DNA of 29,373 nt from a virus, in the IMG/VR virus record IMGVR_UViG_3300012936_000108, positions 1-29,373 of that record; one strand, written 5' to 3'. The position numbers were made by a program, and so were the translations under genes. Shown here piece by piece: positions 9,101 through 14,995 of the stretch (positions within the stretch are counted from its first letter, which is position 1; each line of letters opens with the position of its first letter). The notes below the pieces were generated by a model. The model was not told where the DNA came from and searched no databases. It saw only the letters and a list, made by a program, of their open reading frames with translations.

Positions 9101-10086
9101 ACTTGACCATTAGAAATAACTTCGTACTCAGGTAGTAGGTTTAGGTTGTATACATCATCATCAGGTTCTATTATTTTATTAACCTTTTGTAGATAACCAT
9201 TTCTTTTTGTCTGATTCCAAGCGGCTACATAGTCGTCTATACTATCGTATTTAGGTTGAGCATATATAGAATTTTTATACTTCTTTTTAATTTCAGCATT
9301 AGATAAACCTTTGTTTTCAGGTAAAGTTTTAAACTGATCTATCGACAAGTCAGGTCTGTCTACCCACGTATCTCTTATGTGTTTAGCATCCATTATAGAA
9401 ACTAAATTTCCATTTCTATCATATTGGAAATAAGTTTCATGATCTAAATCTACCTCGTATTGCTTATCCTCTAATATTTTTTTATTTAACTGTGCATGAG
9501 CTTTTTTATTTTCTTCCTCAGCTAGATGATTGTAAGCGTCTATTCTACTATTTACAGATTCATATTTTTTATCTATAGCAGTCATGTCGTCCTTGTACTC
9601 TTTTAGAGCTTTGTTAAATAACTCCTGCTCTTCGCTAGACATTTCATAGTACAACTCCCCTTTGTCGTTTTTTCTTTGATACTTTTCTAAACCTTCTGGA
9701 AAATACAGCTTTAAATTATCTTTGTATTTATTATCAGCAGCCTCTACATCAGATTTAACAGCATCGTTTATATTCTTCATAGTGACGCCGAAGTCTTCTT
9801 TAAATTCTTTTTTTAGAATTTTAGTTGTTTTCGGATCCTCAACTTCTTCGGCTTCTTCTTGATTATCTACTTGAACACTAGCATCGACAGGTGTAGAACT
9901 TAAACCTAAATTTGTAGATTGAGATGCTACGCCGTTTGTCTCCACACCCGCATCTTGTGTTGTGGCGGCTTTTTTCTTTTTTTCGTCTTCATCCTCTACA
10001 ATTTGAAAATCACTAGGTAATTCTAACTCACCTTTAGGTTCTACAATTTCGAACTCGTTAGGTAACTCAAGCTTTTGTTCTTTCAT
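121..10086 (-). CDS. Giant multi-domain (polyvalent) internal virion protein
   Basis: A 3321-residue protein, the last gene of the block, far larger than T7 gp16 (about 1300 residues). Residues 1-90 are acidic and disordered, with a duplicated motif LELPNEFEIVE / LELPSDFQIVE (6-16 and 21-31). Hydrophobic stretches lie at about 890-935 (MPQFAVMLFSGG) and 1015-1065. A charged helical region spans about 1070-1260. A zinc-metallopeptidase-like site has HETSH at 1348-1352 and candidate third ligands E1404/E1405. A HAD-type hydrolase has DFDDT at 2379-2383, LTAR around T2457, and FADDAMQN with D2513/D2514. Conserved-looking helical blocks follow at about 2795-2830 and 2975-3035 (LILAFGNTPMQYVRIQKRAI), then two helical repeats at 3228-3263 and 3284-3319. 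It is probably packaged in the head and delivered into the cell, as for polyvalent phage proteins; which activities are real is untested. The ATG is 5 bases after the previous stop. Confidence 0.8.
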   Translation of the reverse strand: MKEQKLELPNEFEIVEPKGELELPSDFQIVEDEDEKKKKAATTQDAGVETNGVASQSTNLGLSSTPVDASVQVDNQEEAEEVEDPKTTKILKKEFKEDFGVTMKNINDAVKSDVEAADNKYKDNLKLYFPEGLEKYQRKNDKGELYYEMSSEEQELFNKALKEYKDDMTAIDKKYESVNSRIDAYNHLAEEENKKAHAQLNKKILEDKQYEVDLDHETYFQYDRNGNLVSIMDAKHIRDTWVDRPDLSIDQFKTLPENKGLSNAEIKKKYKNSIYAQPKYDSIDDYVAAWNQTKRNGYLQKVNKIIEPDDDVYNLNLLPEYEVISNGQVVEPSYVTKDDRLDYFNNNITTDLFINQGEGQVISALEQVMPEGFELEEEGYFGRDQIRITHKGSDDTIVVDVDYSDDAEGRRYARHNLKVFNNFLAAHSDVNTVNQFEENFKKIGDLIKEAELTPSNEGGLNVQWKKPEIIKEYATSYDDKTGDFSVNMFEFANVVIPAYDPSYSGSVAYIPKEDRKELNREELRAAQQVAFNSYIQENDLGITGEIEYSTMPTYTAVVEKGGFGQADKLTGDYDKAKGTKSKKSQYRNIQGYEAAEEFSIDSEEAMFIYFDKKEGVKKVFNTQEWSEANGGASFTEFINKKAINETVVEQRLFEESKRAFENYVEVDRWESEERKVQGTFILTSMKLKQNQKKALYNAKNTERNLTHQMNIASTNYIDMMSSVLNVPGYNVPIRPGEELVEVTTNYKDGSGELAKVIVPKRFTDGQKAEADNLLNLNLAYKKNGETQIKLIDDIEDVNTQWEVYKLNYSDLQSNTQNFAFSVANVVTDIAYGAYKYLTPYGWTMSALSGSGVIKEDPLTQAMMTWKGWQNKMNSPYAPPPKFGEFKTAGEFGSWFWHMTGTQMPQFAVMLFSGGSATIPMVAMGAMSAGQTDIDMRNQVISGERSYNEFGILWRSVLSGVSESTFATLPTWKILNKGKSLVKSVGGNATTKYAEGAMQYLKQQAPSIIADQTVDASFEVVNGVVQNVLNGRHYTEGLSEIAATSILSSGPVATISPVYYALTTKNFIGARQKNEMDKLSFDKNELQLENKRIKEQINNHYLRRTIDPVLVKNLNLKLADNNKAIEDINVELSNTFDQIDALYKNVGIQGEGNANFAMVLARMSDLKAQATKVNNDNSFSSQEKTQLLDKINTEFLQLQKDKNFYTSKKYFGNAFYALKGASVFNSKAKQEYNSYIQKATDALSEKKKVSQQDIIDKANDLYDLDKVNEQIAKDIAANPDLRVAEDVDQAKEILIESGLDKDLVDQQIEKLEKGSKNGLFYGDLGTGTENFLIYKPNMLKNQRFNTGGHETSHSSSAELIRKSPEKFKAFGEQIVSYMENLDPKLWRVIVESNSGIIKDGKWDYEEVIASFVENVGNKKIKLNKKGNMPALLGFLLNKGLDSASDGDFSIPFRGQNDVVQYFISLAQSLNEGSINIGTYSSRVAEIVDTMPGDTKVIDINTEVGNDVAIAASDVKSSDKLTVLEEINSLIPKDIKTKEDFENFTRDPRKFNPLYYQTFDFNEGRELGLPINKDGVISNYVKSKSKGGEYPGAIQSVRDRLANFDPEAKRADGSTVGVEGFGEFIFANTNFGKMDSKKSLAKEADKNKTTKSIDSDEARQLTSPNTNNDTVEDKKARVTPKSKIPKDFPEVINKELKEEFETAAVEIYESELPPISEKDFKSVVTDLFRGKMTDKVKKALGNNKMYEFTVKKMAPVMKDLLPIQWFVRLESQVKPENRIFTKPPVRLTKQADIDKALDNDKVYVENTKQGVNLYEFKDFKPQDLIDFLLPPLKITSKKTGKEVRSGLRGNRKTAVAEGITDQLGRDASPSAAKKAGKTANEIAEISRKMQVDPNIKFSAVYSKKFVENLGVNYLIGYNSKGDPNVQDIRTFKRLLQKYYPFIAGTVGSGTFANIDKGLAKGQNLNAEDRLGVQLLLTLGRQGDIDSIYVPFKNEKEADVISKEYNGEVLNNEVKINLEDLNKSQLETIIKKYSNRSDRTYPLSETQMDAVVQTFTTLGKAWKAIDENIDGYYKDETYKNERENNYKGLGLIISEFDKIYKRSNNKPEVVQMIAGILRTASQNSSHMFRVAAFPSGNTSVYLQDGKKVKEHVIPQADLADFVLTVITDNSLDTDLAIKLIKDNFLQLYISKSQDGMLKAPGFQSKMPDMFWDSWYEALRTGDLSKAMPFEVRYFHPDVNAQINANDGSSGFNPFETFVLGESVAEKYKLQDILTKDQMKDPNVIALTQQLIFDLASKQTDTKAAQDMLKLYVKDQKAGVPPLQFYQEQATRNNEVEIKNSEVSSSNSNMDMETLLNKASTLDKALNNANSLDQPIKKIRVFDFDDTLATSNNIVIATKDGKTIRLNAEEFAKQGLDLKEEGWNMDFSDFNNVTEGGRGPLFDVAQTIKKARGNEDLFVLTARAPQAQEAIYEFLKAEGLEFKKENIIGLGNSTGEAKAEWLVGKAAEGYNDFYFADDAMQNVAAVKLAMSQLDVKSKVQQAKIKSSEQMSIDFNKLLEETTGVEFYKEYSPVKAKTVGANKGKFKFFVPYSAEDFLGLIYPTLTKGIKGDKQMAWYKKHLIDPYTKAQENLSAARLNLMNDFKTLKKSLDVPKDLRKKNETGLTNEQAVRVYLYDLMGHSVPGLSKTDLQELKNVVENNPKLKMFAEQILTITKGDGYIKPKPDWQVGTITTDLIDLINTEKRSKYLAEWQQNVDAIYSEKNLNKLEALYGTKYREALEGMLKRMKSGRNRLDTGNRLSNQMLDYVNGSIGTIMFFNTRSAVLQTISSINYINWSFNNPLQAGAAFANQKQYWKDFAKLINSDYLKDRRNGLKLNIQESEIADAAATSKNKAKAVLNYILQKGYLPTQYADSFAIAAGGATFYRNRIKDLVKNSGMTESQAEAQALIEWRQISEESQQSSDPSRISAQQSSDLGRLILAFGNTPMQYVRIQKRAIQDLINGRGDAKSNVSKIIYYGFVQNIIFNALQQAVFALGFGDEEDDEVKNKKYERTINGILDSQLRGLGIGGVAVSTAKNFLLDIYERSGRKRPEYVDAVWKLMQFSPPISSKISKLKQAAWHFDSKKRREKIFEKGFALDNPAYEAFAKVISATANIPIDRLFYKMKNIEGALNEDNDMWQRIAMLAGWPEWQLKEKGKQPELTPEQVKQVKKNKALEVYKAAKGSTDYDTIKKLTAEQQIKMLKGLGYGEYTIKNAKTEKQKIDLIIYKNKGGKIKVDKKAVRTAKYKALNKDEQIRKLDSLGLSKAEIAKLKYEKDRVAKLLELMK

Positions 10087-10091
10087 ACTTA

Positions 10092-11612
10092 TTATTTTCT
10101 TGCTGTTCTTTTTACTTTAACTCCATTGGATAATATTACAGTATCACCTACTTTCGCATTTTTTAACAACTGTTCGTCTTGATCAACGTTAGATGTGGTT
10201 ATAAATTGGCCACTTAACCTAGAAGAACCTTGGTTATAAAAATCATCCTTACCATCTTGCCTGTTTTTGTCATACTCAGCTTTCTCACCTGGTTTATATT
10301 CTTCTCCTTTAGGGTTATACGTGTTTGGATCGTTTTTAGCTTTGTTTGTAGTTTTATTTATAATAGATACCCTCTGTAAATCTGTAGCGTTATCTTCTAA
10401 AGATTTAGTAGCTAAAAACTCTATCATAGGTTTTTTAAATTTTTCGTAATATTCTTTATATTCCTTTGTATCTCCCACCGGTACGGGAGAAGAAGGATAT
10501 TCACCCTTATACATATTACCAAACTGTACATTTGCTGTTGTTTTAGTAGGCATCATATCTTCCCATATACTTTCTCCATACTTAGAAATCATACCTTCAA
10601 ACATACCACTGGTTAATATAGGTTCACCATTGCTATCTAGAACTGGAGAACCATTTATAACTAAAGGTATACCTTTCATACTGTTTATTAAAGCTATTTC
10701 TTTATCTGCAGCTATTTCTCTTTGAGCTGTTTTAGGATCTAAAGGTGGTTCACCAGCAGCTGCTCTTCTTTTGTTTTCATCTATAAAAGATTGAGGTATA
10801 TTTGTGTAAGAATCAGTATAAGCACCTTGATTATTTTTCATAAAGCTATCATACGCGTTGGTTAATTCTTTAGAAATATCCGGAACTAACTTTATATATG
10901 GGTTGTTTTCATTTAACAATGCTTTATGAAATTCACCTAAATTTAAAACTGGACAATTACCACCGTTGTTTTTACAAGCTTCGTCGGATAAGTCTGTAAG
11001 TATTATATTAGTGCCATCGTGATCTATATCTATGTGTTTACCTAGATCACCACCTCTTCTTATTTTATCTATTATATTTAACTGAGGAGGCAATGCTCCA
11101 GTAACACTTAAAGTTCCAGCAGCTCCAGGTCCTTTTTCTGCATATATAGTCATTGCTTGTTCTATAACTTTAGAAGCTGCCATTATGTCTGTTATACCTT
11201 GAGCATACTGATCAACCATACCTTCTATTTTTAATAGTTCAGCATTAGCTAAATTGGGGTTTTTAGCTTCGCCTCTATCTAAAACTCCTGATATTTCATT
11301 ATGCTTTTGAACTAACCTGTTCATTAAGTCATTACTTTTTAAATCAAAGTCATCGTACGGCGTACCAAAAGAAGCAACCTGGTCGTTTAGTTTTTTACTT
11401 CTAGCTAGTGACTCTTTTGAAAACTCATGCATGCCGAGCTTTTTTCTCAACAGTCCAAGAGATATATCAAGACCAGCTTGCAAAGCAACGTTAGTGTTTC
11501 TAGCTTTGTTCTGCTCTCTCATCATATTTTCCCTATGTATCTCTCTGTTTTCAGGCCTAGCAGTTTCTGGAACTTGTATTGTGTTTATATCTTTAGGTCT
11601 TTCGTAGCTCAT
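10092..11612 (-). CDS. Putative internal virion protein, 506 residues
   Basis: A hydrophilic, mainly helical protein of no family I can name. It has an N-terminal basic region (REIHRENMMREQNKARNTN), a helical middle, and an acidic loop at residues 195-200 (DIDHDG) resembling a Ca2+-binding DxDxDG turn, close to two cysteines (CKNNGGNC). The last 100 residues are charged and low in complexity (PKGEEYKPGEKAEYDKNRQD), and the extreme C-terminus is a short basic segment (GVKVKRTARK). Lying between the small Ala-rich protein and the giant protein, it is the middle member of what looks like an internal virion trio. The T7 gp15 position is an analogy only. The ATG is preceded by AAAATAAAAAATT. Confidence 0.62.
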   Translation of the reverse strand: MSYERPKDINTIQVPETARPENREIHRENMMREQNKARNTNVALQAGLDISLGLLRKKLGMHEFSKESLARSKKLNDQVASFGTPYDDFDLKSNDLMNRLVQKHNEISGVLDRGEAKNPNLANAELLKIEGMVDQYAQGITDIMAASKVIEQAMTIYAEKGPGAAGTLSVTGALPPQLNIIDKIRRGGDLGKHIDIDHDGTNIILTDLSDEACKNNGGNCPVLNLGEFHKALLNENNPYIKLVPDISKELTNAYDSFMKNNQGAYTDSYTNIPQSFIDENKRRAAAGEPPLDPKTAQREIAADKEIALINSMKGIPLVINGSPVLDSNGEPILTSGMFEGMISKYGESIWEDMMPTKTTANVQFGNMYKGEYPSSPVPVGDTKEYKEYYEKFKKPMIEFLATKSLEDNATDLQRVSIINKTTNKAKNDPNTYNPKGEEYKPGEKAEYDKNRQDGKDDFYNQGSSRLSGQFITTSNVDQDEQLLKNAKVGDTVILSNGVKVKRTARK

Positions 11613-11623
11613 AATTTTTTATT

Positions 11624-12190
11624 TTAACCTGTATAGGAAGGATCATTTTGTAGTTGTGTTAGCATTGTCTGAGCTTGAAGCTCTGCATTTCTAGCTTGAT
11701 CTAATTGATTTGAAGTTCTATTTATATCAGCCATTTGTCTACCTTCGATAGTTTTAAATTTAAACTTCTCGCCTTCTGCTTGTAATCTCTGAACAGCGTC
11801 AGCGCCTTGAGCTGCACTTTTAGCATTAGCAACCTCTTGTTTTTCTATGTTAGCCGCTATACCTTTCTTACTTCTAAGAGCTGCCTGAGCTAAAGCAGTA
11901 GCACCACCTGCACTTTGACCAGTAGCTGCCATAGTGTCTAAAGTATTTGCTAAAGCTATATCAGCTTCTTCAGCTTGCATTTCAGCTGCTTGAGTAGCTA
12001 CAGGTAGATTAGCAAACTGATTAGTCATATTTTCATACGGATTAATAGCCGCTTGTCTATTTTTTACAAGGTAGTCTAGCTGTTGCTGTTTTATATTTGC
12101 CCTATCCGCAAACTTATCAGTAATGCCCTGCATTCTTGTAATCATTGCTTGCTGCGATTCGTTAAAGGCTTCTTCGCTTTTTCCTCCCAT
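11624..12190 (-). CDS. Internal virion / ejection-type protein (small)
   Basis: A 188-residue Ala- and Gln-rich, mostly helical protein. The core ADIALANTLDTMAATGQSAG followed by GATALAQAALRSKKGIAANI is a pattern I associate with small internal virion proteins of marine phages. By size and place it is analogous to T7 gp14, the first of three internal core proteins ejected with the DNA. Length, helicity and lack of a signal peptide fit a soluble protein that can insert or assemble during ejection. It begins 1 base after the GNAT-like stop and is followed 11 bases later by the 506-residue gene. The analogy to T7 is positional and compositional, not shown by homology. Confidence 0.72.
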   Translation of the reverse strand: MGGKSEEAFNESQQAMITRMQGITDKFADRANIKQQQLDYLVKNRQAAINPYENMTNQFANLPVATQAAEMQAEEADIALANTLDTMAATGQSAGGATALAQAALRSKKGIAANIEKQEVANAKSAAQGADAVQRLQAEGEKFKFKTIEGRQMADINRTSNQLDQARNAELQAQTMLTQLQNDPSYTG

Positions 12191-12191
12191 T

Positions 12192-12587
12192 TTATATTCT
12201 TTTTATTAGTTGTTCATAACCAGTGTCACCTGTTAAAAAACCTATTTCTTTTAAGTTATTATTAAAGCTTTTTATATTTCCCCAAAAAAACAAAAACTTG
12301 CCACCATCTTTTTTCCATTCTTCTTCACAAGCTTTTATTAACTCTTTTAGTATTAAGTTTCTATTATCTTCTCTATAATTTTTATCAGAAACAACCCATT
12401 GTATAGCAGCGCTATTTGAGTTAGTTTTAAACATAAATATAGCAGAAACAGGTTTACCACCACACTCAGCTATAAAACCTGTTTTAGGTAGTATATCATG
12501 ATCTACTATAGATCCATTCCACTCATACCACCACTTGTCTAAGTGTTCGAAGTCTTTGTCTTCTAGACTTCTTACTTGTATTTCCAT
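12192..12587 (-). CDS. GNAT-like acetyltransferase domain protein
   Basis: A 131-residue single-domain protein with the layout of GNAT N-acetyltransferases: N-terminal EIQVRSLEDKDFEHLDKWW, then GFIAECGGKPVSAIFMF, then strand 4 (IQWVVSD) leading to a helix (LILKELIKACEEEW), and a final FFWGNIKSFNNNLKEIGFLT that fits the late GNAT helix and strand. The acetyl-CoA loop, normally Q/RxxGxG/A, reads YREDNRNLIL here and lacks the glycines. It may therefore be inactive, use another acyl donor, or be a remote family member. The gene lies inside the tail/internal-virion block, so it might modify a virion protein or be packaged; both are inference. The leader is an AATTA direct repeat, and the stop is one base from the next start. 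Confidence 0.72.
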   Translation of the reverse strand: MEIQVRSLEDKDFEHLDKWWYEWNGSIVDHDILPKTGFIAECGGKPVSAIFMFKTNSNSAAIQWVVSDKNYREDNRNLILKELIKACEEEWKKDGGKFLFFWGNIKSFNNNLKEIGFLTGDTGYEQLIKRI

Positions 12588-12604
12588 TTAATTTAATTTA
12601 ATTG

Positions 12605-14980
12605 TTAAAATCCAGATGTTGGTATAAAATCTGTGCCGGCTGACCATAATTCTTTTATACCACCTGGATCAGTAGTTGAATCTGTTTTTATCTTAACAGT
12701 TGCAAAATAACCTTTTATACCCGTAACAACAGGACCAAACCTAACTTCACCAGGTCTAACAACAGAGTCAGATATTATGTTAGCTACATACTTGTTTTCT
12801 TTTCTATTAAAACCAGCTCTTAATGGTTGACCAGTTAAAGCATCATAATATAATCCCTCTTCGTAACTTTTAACAGGTTTTATAGTGTCATCAAACTCCT
12901 GCCAAGAACCAGCTACACTTGTCATACCTTCTTTTCCAGAAGTAAAACCTTCAACCTCCCAACCGCTTCCACCTTCGTAGCTTATAGTTGTAAAATTTTT
13001 CACTGTTGAAGGAGCTTGATTAAAAACAAACGTTATACTAGAGTCATAAACATCATTGTAAAATTTAGTTCTATAAGGATTTTCCTCTTCGTAGTGTTGC
13101 CAAAGGTTTTTAGTTTCTGTAGTATAAAACTTATTCAATATACTAAACATAAAGTCAGGTTTGTAGCTCATGAAAGAAACCCAACCATTTATTTTTTCAT
13201 CAAAAACTAACGTATAAAAGTCTTTTCTATTTTCTTCTACACCTTGTATATCTTTTATTTTGTTAGGGTATTTTTGTAATGAAACAACATATTGCTTATT
13301 GTGTATGTCCCAGCCACCTATTACCTCGGACTTGTAACTAACTCTAAAATCGCACGATGTGTTATCAAATATTTTACTAGTTGTAGGTTTATTAAACCAT
13401 AGTCTAGTAGATCCGCTTTCTAATTCTTCTATAAGAGTTATAACAATGTTATCTTCAGGAGATATAAACCCGTCAACAACTAACTTCATACCAACTTGTA
13501 TAGTTGTTTTACCACTGAAATCAAATTCACCTAACAATGAACCTGCTGCTATATCTGCTTGCGCAATACCTGATACAGAAACATAACTGTCTTCATCCAT
13601 TAGTGCTAGGTTATCTCTAAACCAGTCTAACATACCATAATTACTTATCTCTGTTAAACCATCATTAGAAAGTCTCATTATAGCATTTCTATTTCTGTCT
13701 GAAAAATACTTCCTATAGTTATATATTGCAAATGATTCTGGATTTTTACTTATTCCGTAATCACCAGTATATGGAACAAACTGACCTATAACAGCGTTGC
13801 CCGCTTGAGTTTGAGTACCACTTTCGGTTGTATATATAACATCTTTATCTATAAGTGCTCTATGTATTCTATTTTCTTGGAACACTATTAAGTTTGTATC
13901 TTCAGCATGAGTTAACTGTATCGATCCATGAGATGGATCTAGAGACTTAGTTATATCTGTTCCAACTGAGAAAACATTTGTTTGATTTATACCTGTTCTA
14001 GAGTTATAAATACCTGAGTATATTAACGTGTTTATTCTCTTTTGCTGTAAAGGTTCTGGCTCATCTAAATATGCTCTAACACCTTGACCAGTAGAAGGGT
14101 TGTTGAAACCACCTCTTATTCTACCTTCTTCTAAATACCAATTGTCAGCTGTTTGTGCAAATTTCTTTCCATAAAAAACCTTTGGACCTATAGCAGCATA
14201 AGTTATTGGTAAAAATTCTCTAACATCCTCGTTATCTGCATCATCACCACAATTACCATCGTTACCAATTATATATAATAATCTTCTAAAATCTTCTGAT
14301 GGTCCTATTTCTATTTTTGCACCATACATTTTATTACCGTTGCCATCATCGTAGATTTCTTCAAGATATTTTTTATCAAATCTTGTTATTTCTCTTACAC
14401 CATCTTCGTCCCACTCGCATTGCTCTATAGCTATATAAACAGCGCAAGGATTTCCATCTTGATTTACTCCTAAGCCACTAGTTTGAAGTTCAAAAGTTTG
14501 TGCATTTAAACTTCCAGAGTTTCTACTTTCTATTCTTTTTCTAATTTTTTGAAAAATATTTCTACCAAAAAAACCGCTTGTAGTTTGTTTTTCTTGACTA
14601 AAGAAAGGTGGTAAAAGATATTGAGTATACACAAAATTGTCTAGACTAACATTTGGGCTAGTTACTGGTCCCCAACCTTGTGCTGAGGAAGGTGAGTCAT
14701 CACTCCAAGCGCCTTGTAGCCACTTTCCTTTTCTTTTAAACGGTGCGAAAAAAGGATTATTCAGTGCATAACTATAATCAATACCTGGTCCCGGTCTTAA
14801 CCTTTTAGCTCCAGATTGCTTAGGATAATTACTTTTATCAAGTTCTAATCTATATGGACCTGGAAGTGTAGCTCCAGGAAGCCAAACACCATTTTGACAA
14901 AAGAAATCATCTTGTAATGATGACCTTACATGTCTAGCTATATAAGCGTTAAAAAAATCTACTTCAACTATTAAACTCAT
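12605..14980 (-). CDS. Large tail structural protein (nozzle/muzzle-like, part 2)
   Basis: A 791-residue protein that begins SLIVEVDFFNAYIARHV. Its central part has NTLIYSGIYNSRTGINQTNV, VFQENRIHRALIDKDVIYT, GDYGISKNPESFAIYNYRKY and MRLSNDGLTEISNYGMLDWF. The C-terminal part has GWVSFMSYKPDFMFSILNKF and ends GIKGYFATVKIKTDS. These blocks recall the tail nozzle/muzzle-type region of large phage tail proteins, with beta-propeller-like spacing, and the pair with the preceding gene may act as one assembly. There is no depolymerase or receptor-binding motif that I recognise. The leader is AAAATTAATAGAC, without a strong Shine-Dalgarno sequence. It is followed after 17 bases by the GNAT-like gene. 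Confidence 0.72.
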   Translation of the reverse strand: MSLIVEVDFFNAYIARHVRSSLQDDFFCQNGVWLPGATLPGPYRLELDKSNYPKQSGAKRLRPGPGIDYSYALNNPFFAPFKRKGKWLQGAWSDDSPSSAQGWGPVTSPNVSLDNFVYTQYLLPPFFSQEKQTTSGFFGRNIFQKIRKRIESRNSGSLNAQTFELQTSGLGVNQDGNPCAVYIAIEQCEWDEDGVREITRFDKKYLEEIYDDGNGNKMYGAKIEIGPSEDFRRLLYIIGNDGNCGDDADNEDVREFLPITYAAIGPKVFYGKKFAQTADNWYLEEGRIRGGFNNPSTGQGVRAYLDEPEPLQQKRINTLIYSGIYNSRTGINQTNVFSVGTDITKSLDPSHGSIQLTHAEDTNLIVFQENRIHRALIDKDVIYTTESGTQTQAGNAVIGQFVPYTGDYGISKNPESFAIYNYRKYFSDRNRNAIMRLSNDGLTEISNYGMLDWFRDNLALMDEDSYVSVSGIAQADIAAGSLLGEFDFSGKTTIQVGMKLVVDGFISPEDNIVITLIEELESGSTRLWFNKPTTSKIFDNTSCDFRVSYKSEVIGGWDIHNKQYVVSLQKYPNKIKDIQGVEENRKDFYTLVFDEKINGWVSFMSYKPDFMFSILNKFYTTETKNLWQHYEEENPYRTKFYNDVYDSSITFVFNQAPSTVKNFTTISYEGGSGWEVEGFTSGKEGMTSVAGSWQEFDDTIKPVKSYEEGLYYDALTGQPLRAGFNRKENKYVANIISDSVVRPGEVRFGPVVTGIKGYFATVKIKTDSTTDPGGIKELWSAGTDFIPTSGF

Positions 14981-14995
14981 GTCTATTAATTTTAA

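Noticed and set aside
121-10086. The giant protein as a crAss-like virion RNA polymerase
   Set aside because: I looked for the DFDGD-type catalytic motif of two-barrel polymerases and found none. The nearest sequence, SASDGDFS, does not fit.
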